Source of the DNA: Bryobacteraceae bacterium
Lineage (GTDB): Bacteria; Acidobacteriota; Terriglobia; Bryobacterales; Bryobacteraceae
Assembly: GCA_014379815.1 (NCBI GenBank)
Contig: JACMLA010000342.1
Span: 1 to 6,461, forward strand
DNA: 6,461 nt
Reading direction: 5' to 3'
Position numbers and translations under genes: made by a program
Shown here: positions 1 to 5,809 of the stretch, in pieces
How the letters are laid out: each line of letters opens with the position of its first letter
Position numbering within the stretch: the stretch's first letter is position 1
The notes under the pieces: model-generated
Told to the model about the DNA's origin: nothing
The model's database searches: none
Seen by the model: only the letters and a program-made list of their open reading frames with translations

Positions 1-1133
1 CGCATCCAGATCAGCCGGTAGAGCTTCAGTTCGTCTTCCTGTAAAAACCCCTCAAGGCTCTCCGGCGTGCGGAGAACTGAGGTTGGCCGGATCGCTTCAT
101 GCGCGTCCTGTGCGTCTTTCTTGGTCTTATAGATGTTCGGCTTTTCCGGAATGTAGTTCGCACCGTAACGCTCCGTGATCAGAGCGCGTGCCTCATCCAG
201 AGCATCGTTGGAAACACGGGTTGAATCCGTACGCATGTACGTAATCAGACCGACCGAGCCCTCTGCCCCGATCTCCACACCTTCGTAGAGCCTCTGCGCC
301 AGTCCCATGGTCCGCTTCACGCTGAAGCGAAGCTTGCGGGCTGCCTCCTGCTGGATCGTGGAGGTGATAAACGGCGCGACCGGATTCCGCTTCTTCTCGC
401 GGGTGCCAACCGATGCAACCGTATACGGTGCACCATCGACTGCCGCAACGATACCGTCCGCGGAAGCCTGGTTAGGAATCTCAAGATTCTCCTGATTCCG
501 CTTTGCCAGCTGCGCTTTCAGTACAGGAGTCTTTTTGGCATTCAGCTGGACATCGATCGTCCAATACTCGCGCTTAATGAAGGCGCGGATCGCAACTTCA
601 CGCTCTACAATCAGGCGCAGCGCGACTGTCTGTACCCGGCCTGCTGACAAGCCGCGACGAACCTTATCCCACAGCAACGGAGAGATCTTATAACCCACCA
701 GCCGGTCCAGCACCCGCCGTGCCTGCTGCGCTTCCACCAGGTGAACATTCACCTGCATCGGCTTTTCAAAAGCCAGCCGGATCGCCTTCTGTGTGATCTC
801 GTTGAACATCACACGGTAGACCTGGGATTTTCCATCCGCCAGCTCTTCTTGCAGATGCGAACAGATCGCTTCCCCTTCGCGATCAGGGTCAGCAGCCAGA
901 TAGATGGAATCTACCTTTTTAGCGGCCGCTTTCAACTCAGCGATCAGCTTCTTCTTGCCTTCGATGATCTGATAATCCGGACGGAAGTCGCCATCGACTG
1001 CCACAGCCAGATCCTTCTTTGGCAGATCCTTAATATGACCGAGCGAAGCTTTCACGATGTACTGGTTGCCCAGATACTTGCCAATCGTTTTTGCCTTGGC
1101 CGGCGACTCGACAATGACCAGCGATTTTGCCAT
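1..1133 (-). CDS. topA: DNA topoisomerase I (type IA), N-terminal 377 residues, cut by the left window edge
   Basis: The cytoplasmic enzyme relaxes negatively supercoiled DNA by transient single-strand cleavage through a 5'-phosphotyrosine. Translating the minus strand from the ATG at 1133-1131 gives an uninterrupted type IA topoisomerase. The TOPRIM domain comes first: it has VESPAKAKTI with the general-base Glu at residue 9, a GHIKDLP motif near 32-38, and the metal-binding triad in AADPDREGEAI (Asp82, Asp84, Glu86). Next is the central region, with EAQQARRVLDRLVGYKISP and the LSAGRVQTVALRLIVERE segment. The catalytic tyrosine is Tyr299 in GLITYMRTDST (codon 239-237), matching Tyr319 of the E. 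coli enzyme. The frame is still open at base 1, so the rest of the core and any C-terminal zinc-ribbon domains lie outside. It starts 14 bases after the dprA stop with no strong Shine-Dalgarno site, so translational coupling to dprA is likely. The dprA-topA (smf-topA) order is known from other bacteria. Identification is very secure. Confidence 0.97.
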   Translation of the reverse strand, partial: MAKSLVIVESPAKAKTIGKYLGNQYIVKASLGHIKDLPKKDLAVAVDGDFRPDYQIIEGKKKLIAELKAAAKKVDSIYLAADPDREGEAICSHLQEELADGKSQVYRVMFNEITQKAIRLAFEKPMQVNVHLVEAQQARRVLDRLVGYKISPLLWDKVRRGLSAGRVQTVALRLIVEREVAIRAFIKREYWTIDVQLNAKKTPVLKAQLAKRNQENLEIPNQASADGIVAAVDGAPYTVASVGTREKKRNPVAPFITSTIQQEAARKLRFSVKRTMGLAQRLYEGVEIGAEGSVGLITYMRTDSTRVSNDALDEARALITERYGANYIPEKPNIYKTKKDAQDAHEAIRPTSVLRTPESLEGFLQEDELKLYRLIWM

Positions 1134-1147
1134 AAGCTACTGCGAAC

Positions 1148-2338
1148 TCACCACACTTTAACAAAGTTCTTGCCAGGGAGCTGTTTCACGGCCCCTTCAA
1201 TTTCCAGCTCAAACAGGGCTGCAATCACCTCTGATGAGGAAACCTGTAATAAAGATTCCATCAGGGCATCCAGGTGGATTGCGGCGTCCACCTTCAGTCG
1301 GGAGAGGACCTCCCTCGCCAGCTTAGCCTGTGGCGCCAGCCCTTCTGCCGGGACTCCTTCTGATGCATCGGACGCCACGGAAGATTCGAGACCCAGTTGC
1401 TGCTGTCCAGCCAGAACCAGCTGCCGACGGTCCGCAGGCGCCAGTTCCACCACTACATCATTCCATTCCTGAACCAGCTTGGCACCTTGCTTAATCAACA
1501 GGTTCGGGCCCCAGCTCATTTTGGAGGTGATGTTTCCCGGGACTGCGAAAACCTCTCTCTGCTGATCCATCGCCAGACGGGCCGTGATAGCCGAACCGCT
1601 GTATTGCGCGCCTTCCACTACCAGGATGCCGGCACTCATTCCACTCACGATCCGGTTTCTGACCGGGAAATTTTGCGGATACGGTGGAGTCGACATAGGG
1701 TACTCCGAAAGCAGCAAGCCCTTCTGTGAGATCTCCACTGCTAGCTTCCTGTTCTCCGCAGGGTATACCAAATCTATTCCACATCCGAACACCGCCACCG
1801 TATTGCCCCCCGCTTCCAGCACAGCTCTGTGCGATACAGTGTCGATCCCTTTCGCCATTCCGCTGGCAATCGTAACCTGCGCTGCGGCCAGATCGGCGGA
1901 CAGCCTCTGGGCGGCGGCAACTCCGTAAGGAGTCGGAGTCCGGGTACCAACCACTCCAATCATCACAGTTTTCAGAAGCTCGGTCCTTCCCCGGGCAAAC
2001 AAGACCACAGGCGGATCATATATCTCGCGGAGCCGCGCCGGATAGTCGGGATGGCGCAGCGTAATCAAAGTTCCATCATGCGCCCGGAGCTTTTCCTGCT
2101 GAACCACCGCGTCCTCAAACGTGCAGCCACTCGCAATTGTTTGCGCAATCGACCCGGAGATACCGCAGTCTTTCAACTCGTCGGTACACGCGCGGAAAAT
2201 CTCGATCGGTGACCGGAACTTCGCTAACAGAGCCGCCCCAGTTCGCGGGCCAAGACCCGAAACCAGAACAAGCGCAAGCCAGTGAAGCTCTTCTTCGGCG
2301 GATAGCACATCGGCAGATAGCACGTCAGCGGAAATCAC
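1148..2338 (-). CDS. dprA: DNA-processing protein DprA (Smf), 396 aa, three-domain form
   Basis: DprA binds single-stranded DNA that enters during natural transformation, shields it from nucleases and loads RecA. What is visible: an N-terminal helix-hairpin-helix/SAM-like region (about 18-75, with VSGLGPRTGAALL), then the Rossmann-like DprA core (about 95-300) with GTRTPTPYG at 131-139, SGMAKGID at 159-166, NFPVRNRIVSG at 223-233, SGSAITA at 247-253 and VPGN at 266-269. A Ser/Ala/Gly/Gln-rich linker (about 303-338) follows, and then a winged-helix C-terminal domain (about 340-396). The length suits three-domain forms such as E. coli Smf; many Gram-positive DprAs lack the winged helix. The start is taken as GTG at 2338-2336 because a GGAG lies 10 bases upstream on this strand. 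GTG codons at 2323 and 2308 are alternatives without such a site, and lie in a 15-bp repeat that encodes the first 15 residues. It is probably co-transcribed with topA. Confidence 0.96.
   Translation of the reverse strand: MISADVLSADVLSAEEELHWLALVLVSGLGPRTGAALLAKFRSPIEIFRACTDELKDCGISGSIAQTIASGCTFEDAVVQQEKLRAHDGTLITLRHPDYPARLREIYDPPVVLFARGRTELLKTVMIGVVGTRTPTPYGVAAAQRLSADLAAAQVTIASGMAKGIDTVSHRAVLEAGGNTVAVFGCGIDLVYPAENRKLAVEISQKGLLLSEYPMSTPPYPQNFPVRNRIVSGMSAGILVVEGAQYSGSAITARLAMDQQREVFAVPGNITSKMSWGPNLLIKQGAKLVQEWNDVVVELAPADRRQLVLAGQQQLGLESSVASDASEGVPAEGLAPQAKLAREVLSRLKVDAAIHLDALMESLLQVSSSEVIAALFELEIEGAVKQLPGKNFVKVW
2294..2338 (-). repeat. Three-unit 15-bp tandem repeat forming the first 15 codons of dprA
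   Basis: Read on the minus strand, units at 2338-2324, 2323-2309 and 2308-2294 are GTGATTTCCGCTGAC, GTGCTATCTGCCGAT and GTGCTATCCGCCGAA. They encode (M)ISAD, VLSAD and VLSAE. Each unit opens with an in-frame GTG. The units differ mostly at third codon positions, so the pentapeptide is better kept than the DNA. Gain or loss of a unit would not shift the frame. Confidence 0.85.
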
Positions 2339-2339
2339 G

Positions 2340-2345
2340 TAAAAT
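2340..2345 (+). promoter_or_regulatory. Candidate -10 box for the plus-strand genes
   Basis: TAAAAT differs from TATAAT at one base and is placed to start a transcript near 2352, just before the ribosome binding site at 2356. No good -35 box is visible about 17 bases upstream: that position falls in the dprA repeat. On the other strand the same bases read ATTTTA. This is a weak, position-based call. Confidence 0.25.
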
Positions 2346-2348
2346 AGT

Positions 2349-2352
2349 CTCC
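2349..2352 (-). promoter_or_regulatory. Ribosome binding site of dprA
   Basis: On the minus strand, GGAG lies 10 bases before the GTG at 2338. It favours this start over the two downstream in-frame GTG codons, which have no purine-rich site ahead of them. Confidence 0.55.
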
Positions 2353-2355
2353 GCC

Positions 2356-2361
2356 GAGGTG
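2356..2361 (+). promoter_or_regulatory. Ribosome binding site of the ATL-like gene
   Basis: GAGGTG lies 10 bases before the ATG at 2372. It sits only 3 bases from the dprA ribosome binding site on the other strand, so the two leaders occupy the same 33-base gap. Confidence 0.6.
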
Positions 2362-2371
2362 CAGAACTCTC

Positions 2372-2707
2372 ATGGCCAAACGCAAAACATGGAAAGAGAA
2401 GCTAGACATTGGACGAGGTCCTAAACTCGTGCGTCTCGAAAAACCGTTCGCCGGTCTGAAACCGGGTACAGTTCTGCTGGTTCCTAACCCAGTCGTCGTC
2501 AAAGAGTACATCGACGCGATCCCTGACGGTCAAACTATCACTGTCGAACAAATGCGGCGGGATCTTGCATTCCAGCATGGCGCTGAGGCTACCTGTCCTA
2601 CGTCAACCGGCATCTTTCTCAGGATCATCCGCGAAGCTGCCGCAGAAGACGAAGCAGCAGGGTTGCCCGCAACACCGGTTCACCGGCTGGTAAAGACGTT
2701 ACACTAG
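2372..2707 (+). CDS. Short MGMT/alkyltransferase-like (ATL-like) protein, 111 aa, apparently C-terminally truncated
   Basis: The protein resembles the stand-alone small proteins carrying the DNA-binding domain of O6-methylguanine-DNA methyltransferase (MGMT). Its opening MAKRKTWKEKL, a VPNPVVVKEYIDAIPDGQTITVEQMRRDLA stretch (split here as strand, helix and the 'P.G..it...i...la' segment, about 37-66), the CPTSTGIFLRI motif (75-85) and EAAAEDEAAG (88-97) match that group as I remember it. PVHRLVK at 102-108 aligns with the PCHRVV active-site motif of MGMT; Val103 replaces the alkyl-acceptor Cys, as Trp or other residues do in ATL proteins. It should therefore not transfer alkyl groups; recognising alkylated bases is the inferred role. 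Relatives I recall run 30-40 residues further, whereas this one stops three residues after the motif. The start is ATG at 2372, supported by GAGGTG 10 bases upstream. It lies 12 bases before nuoB, in the same frame. The domain call is moderate and the function is inferred. Confidence 0.6.
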   Translation: MAKRKTWKEKLDIGRGPKLVRLEKPFAGLKPGTVLLVPNPVVVKEYIDAIPDGQTITVEQMRRDLAFQHGAEATCPTSTGIFLRIIREAAAEDEAAGLPATPVHRLVKTLH

Positions 2708-2719
2708 TCACAGAAAGAC

Positions 2720-3286
2720 ATGCACCATCCGGTTGAAGATAAAAATCACGAGCTGCAGGCGGGTCTGCCTGTAGAACTGTATCAGCGGATCGATAGCGAA
2801 GTCGGGCAGGGGGTTGGCGACGGCATCCTGATTACTACGATGGATTTCGCCATCAACTGGGCCCGCAAAAATTCTATCTGGCCCATGACCTTCGGTCTTG
2901 CCTGCTGTGCCATCGAGATGATGGCGACCACCGATTCCCGATACGATCTGGCCCGCTTCGGTGCTGAAGTCTTCCGCGGTTCACCCCGCCAGTCGGACCT
3001 CATGATCATCGCCGGGCGCGTAGCTAACAAGATGGCACCCGTAATCCGTCAGCTGTACCAGCAGATGCCCGAGCCCCGCTGGGTCATCTCCATGGGTGCC
3101 TGCGCCACGTCCACAGGCGTCTTCAACAACTACGCTCTGGTGCCCGTGAATCAGATCATCCCCGTCGACATCTACGTGCCCGGCTGTCCTCCACGCCCCG
3201 AGCAGCTGATCTACTCCATTATGTTGCTTCAGAAAAAGATCGAGGCTACAAAAGGCACGCTCCTCAGGACTCTGAACCTCGATTGA
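2720..3286 (+). CDS. nuoB: NADH-quinone oxidoreductase subunit B (complex I), 188 aa
   Basis: NuoB is a peripheral-arm subunit of respiratory complex I at the cytoplasmic face of the inner membrane. It holds the [4Fe-4S] cluster N2 that passes electrons to quinone. The four cluster ligands are all present: the tandem pair Cys62-Cys63 in [11 protein letters not shown], Cys128 in [10 protein letters not shown] and Cys156 in [11 protein letters not shown]. Other family hallmarks are [16 protein letters not shown] (45-60) and the [26 protein letters not shown] region (74-99, shown by its position). The length is complete for the family. The ATG at 2720 has only a weak AGAAAG ahead of it, and the previous gene ends 12 bases earlier, so coupled translation is plausible. 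Unusually, nuoA, nuoC and nuoD are not next to it: comEC follows at 47 bases. The gene could be a second copy or the only copy of a dispersed nuo set; the window cannot tell. Identification is secure. Confidence 0.97.
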   Translation: MHHPVEDKNHELQAGLPVELYQRIDSEVGQGVGDGILITTMDFAINWARKNSIWPMTFGLACCAIEMMATTDSRYDLARFGAEVFRGSPRQSDLMIIAGRVANKMAPVIRQLYQQMPEPRWVISMGACATSTGVFNNYALVPVNQIIPVDIYVPGCPPRPEQLIYSIMLLQKKIEATKGTLLRTLNLD

Positions 3287-3297
3287 ACCTCGATTGA
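3273..3297 (+). repeat. 11-bp tandem duplication across the nuoB stop codon
   Basis: TGAACCTCGAT at 3273-3283 is repeated exactly at 3284-3294, followed by TGA. The nuoB stop TGA (3284-3286) is the first three bases of the second copy, and removing one copy would leave the same last codon and a TGA stop. The duplication therefore does not change NuoB and lengthens the gap to comEC by 11 bases. Confidence 0.9.
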
Positions 3298-3333
3298 CCT
3301 GAGAGTTGTCCCCCGACGCCGGCACTCCCTCAT

Positions 3334-5766
3334 GTGACCCGCGTCCGAGAGCCACTTCTTTTGCCTGCCATATTCTTTGCGGCAGGCATTGCCTTTTCTG
3401 AAGGCCCAATATGGGCTCTTGTGGCTACAGCGGTGATCTGGTGTTACGCGCTCCGGATCAAACGGCTGACCTGGCTTCCTGCTCTGACACTCTGTTTCCT
3501 GCTCGGCGGCTTTACGGCTTCGCACCGCACCCCAGGGCCAGATCCTCAGATGGATGCAGAAGCTGGTGAAGTAGTCCTTCTCGCCGGATGCATCGCCGGT
3601 CCCGTCGCCGATGACGGTCTGCAACTCCGCTTTTCCCTCGAGGTCGACACCGGGGCAAAAGCACGCGTCACGCTCACCTCCAAACCCGGCGAGGCACTTC
3701 CCGCACTCAGCTATGGCGAGCAGGTGGAGATCGAAGCGAGAATCCGAAAGCCTCGCAACTACGGCAATCCCGGAGCGTTCGATTTTGCTGGCTATTTACG
3801 CCGCGATCACGTGTACTGGCTTGCGTCGGCACGTGGTGCTTCCAAGCTGAAGCAACTCCACACGCCTTGTGGTTCGCCATTGCGCCGTCACGCACTCGCG
3901 CTCAGAACCTTGATTACAACGCGCATCCGCAGTCTCACCGACAACGACGACCTCATGCCAGCCCTGCTGGTTGGCGATAACAGCTTTCTCGACAAAACAC
4001 AAACCGCAGATTTCCGCGCGACTGGAACGTATCACGCGATCGTCGTTTCAGGACTCCATATCACCGTGGTGGCCGGCACAGCTCTTGCCCTGATGCGTCT
4101 CGCAGGAGTTCCGCTAAGCGCTCTCATCGCCGCCGGTGCCGCATTCGCGTGGCTCTACGCCGGAGTTGCGGACTTCCAGCCACCCGTCGTCCGATCCGCT
4201 GTGGGATTCTCGCTCTTCCTGTTTGCAACCTGGTTCCATCGCAAAGGGCGCTTGCTGAATCTGCTTGGCCTAACCGCGATTCTGCTCCTGCTCTGGGATC
4301 CATCCGCCGTCTACGATCCCAGCTTCCAGTTGACGTTTCTTTCCGTAGCCGCTATCGGCACACTGGCGTCGCCACTGGTTGACCGTACGTTCGGCCCGTG
4401 CCGCGATGGTTCGGGATTCGCCGGACAGCAATTTCAGCTGGAAACCGCACTAGTGGCAGAAACCTTCAGCGTGCCCGTCAAGTGGCTCCAGCGAGCACTC
4501 GGGGGTATCTTCGCCATCGCCGAGATGATCGTAATCTCGGCTTGCGTCCAACTCGCTCTGCTTGTGCCCAGCCTGATGTACTTTCATCAGATCTCAGCCA
4601 CGGCAATCATGGCCAACGTGATCGTGGTACCGGTTCTCAGCGCTGCGGTTCCTATCGGCTTGCTCGCAGCTCTCACCGGCCTGCGCCCACTGGCCTGGTG
4701 GGCTGTGCATATGACTGCCTTCGCAAAGTCAGCGGTGGTGTTTTTCTCCACACTGGAGCCCGGGCTGCGGTTCCCCGATATACCCGTCGCCCTGCAAGCG
4801 GCACTTCTCGTTTCGGCAGGTCTGTTCGGCGCTGCTCTGCTGCTTCGAACAAATTGGGGCGCGCTTGTTGCTACCGGAACCATGGCCACAGGCCTGGCGA
4901 TTCTTGCCGTTACCTGGACCCCGCAAGTGCCTCGTGGAAGTCTGGAACTCTCCCTCATCGACGTCGGGCAGGGCGATAGCATGCTGGTAGTTTTCCCCGA
5001 CGGACGAACGCTCCTCATGGATGCGGGCGGCTTCCCGGTGTTCGACAAGCGGCTGAAATCCAGATTCGACATCGGCGAAGATGTCGTGTCTCCTTACCTC
5101 TGGCGGATGGGATTGCGGCGGCTCGACTATGTTGCTGTCTCCCACTTGCACGACGATCACGCCGCAGGTCTGCCCGCTGTCATCCGCAATTTCCGGCCCC
5201 GCGAGATCTGGACCGGGCTTGCACCGGAGAACAGTCCTTTGCTGGCGAAAATGCGCGAAGCTGCCTGGGTTGCCGGCAGCCGCGTAGTTGCAATGCATGA
5301 AGGGGATACGCGGGACTATGTGCGCGTGATATGGCCCCGGGCCGATGCTTTGCCAGGACCTCATGCAAAGAATGACGACTCGCTGGTACTTTTGCTCACG
5401 CACGGGAAACACCGGTTCTTGTTGATGGGCGACGGTGAGAAGAAGACCGAGCTGGGCATGCAGATACCGGAGGAGGTCGACGTCCTGAAGGCCGGGCACC
5501 ATGGCAGCAAGACCTCTTCTCGCCCCGAGTTTTTGCAGGTAGTGCGGCCGTTATTTGCCATGATCGGCGTAGGAAACGGCAACTCTTACGGGCATCCGAG
5601 CCCTCAGGTTCTGGACAGTTTTCGTGAGAACGGCACACGTGTTCTGCGAACCGACGAGGACGGGCTGGTGCAAGTCCGGTCGGACGGGACGCGTCTCCGG
5701 ATATGGCGTAACCGCGACGGGCGACCTTCGGAGTACCCCGCTTTATCTGGCGGTGGAATAGATTAA
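3334..5766 (+). CDS. comEC: ComEC/Rec2 DNA-uptake channel and nuclease protein, 810 aa
   Basis: ComEC carries single-stranded DNA across the inner membrane during natural transformation. All three family parts are present. After membrane segments at about 8-62 comes the OB-like DUF4131 region, with the NPGAFD motif at 145-150. The Competence domain (about 205-505) has LLVGDNSFLD, the TGTYHAIVVSGLH motif at 230-242, PPVVRS at 283-288 and DPSFQL at 328-333 among many hydrophobic helices. A metallo-beta-lactamase-fold domain (about 535-800) has DVGQGDS at 543-549, the metal-binding HLHDDH at 604-609, GDG at 699-701 and KAGHHGSKTSS near 719-729. The intact metal motif suggests an active nuclease domain. 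The length is typical and no frameshift is seen. The start chosen is GTG at 3334, placing REPLLLPA at the N-terminus as in relatives. It has no Shine-Dalgarno site; TTG at 3361 is an alternative. Neighbours suggest co-transcription with nuoB. Confidence 0.96.
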   Translation: MTRVREPLLLPAIFFAAGIAFSEGPIWALVATAVIWCYALRIKRLTWLPALTLCFLLGGFTASHRTPGPDPQMDAEAGEVVLLAGCIAGPVADDGLQLRFSLEVDTGAKARVTLTSKPGEALPALSYGEQVEIEARIRKPRNYGNPGAFDFAGYLRRDHVYWLASARGASKLKQLHTPCGSPLRRHALALRTLITTRIRSLTDNDDLMPALLVGDNSFLDKTQTADFRATGTYHAIVVSGLHITVVAGTALALMRLAGVPLSALIAAGAAFAWLYAGVADFQPPVVRSAVGFSLFLFATWFHRKGRLLNLLGLTAILLLLWDPSAVYDPSFQLTFLSVAAIGTLASPLVDRTFGPCRDGSGFAGQQFQLETALVAETFSVPVKWLQRALGGIFAIAEMIVISACVQLALLVPSLMYFHQISATAIMANVIVVPVLSAAVPIGLLAALTGLRPLAWWAVHMTAFAKSAVVFFSTLEPGLRFPDIPVALQAALLVSAGLFGAALLLRTNWGALVATGTMATGLAILAVTWTPQVPRGSLELSLIDVGQGDSMLVVFPDGRTLLMDAGGFPVFDKRLKSRFDIGEDVVSPYLWRMGLRRLDYVAVSHLHDDHAAGLPAVIRNFRPREIWTGLAPENSPLLAKMREAAWVAGSRVVAMHEGDTRDYVRVIWPRADALPGPHAKNDDSLVLLLTHGKHRFLLMGDGEKKTELGMQIPEEVDVLKAGHHGSKTSSRPEFLQVVRPLFAMIGVGNGNSYGHPSPQVLDSFRENGTRVLRTDEDGLVQVRSDGTRLRIWRNRDGRPSEYPALSGGGID

Positions 5767-5794
5767 ATGAACGGAACCATATAGAATACCCGGC

Positions 5795-5802
5795 AAGGGG
5801 GG
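5795..5802 (+). promoter_or_regulatory. Strong ribosome binding site that fixes a TTG start
   Basis: AAGGGGGG lies 7 bases before the TTG at 5810. No ATG or GTG is available in this frame between the upstream stop (5768-5770) and this point, so the site decides the start of the receptor gene. Confidence 0.65.
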
Positions 5803-5809
5803 TTCTTTC

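Noticed and set aside
741..1472. A 243-codon plus-strand open frame opposite the topA and dprA junction
   Set aside because: It is antisense to two secure genes, spans their boundary, and its product is Arg/Ser/Cys-rich in its second half without any family motif. Long antisense frames are expected in GC-rich coding DNA.
1920..1939. Inverted repeats ACTCC/GGAGT and ACTCCG/CGGAGT that could form alternative hairpins
   Set aside because: They are short, lie within the conserved GTRTPTPYG-coding part of dprA, have no U-run, and are explained by codon choice for the motif.
2705..2719. A frameshift at the end of the ATL-like gene explaining its short C-terminus
   Set aside because: The missing family segment does not appear in either other plus-strand frame before nuoB, so truncation or a naturally short form fits better.
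3263..3303. CTCAGG and CCTGAG flanking the nuoB end as a possible terminator stem
   Set aside because: The stem is only 6 bp with a loop of about 29 bases and no following T-run, so an intrinsic terminator is not supported.
4729..5502. A 257-codon minus-strand open frame inside comEC
   Set aside because: It is antisense to the metallo-beta-lactamase-fold part of ComEC, whose motifs are intact; the antisense product has no recognisable domain.
5782..5787. TAGAAT as a -10 box for the receptor gene
   Set aside because: It differs from TATAAT at one base, but no acceptable -35 box lies at the right distance, so I did not list it as a feature.
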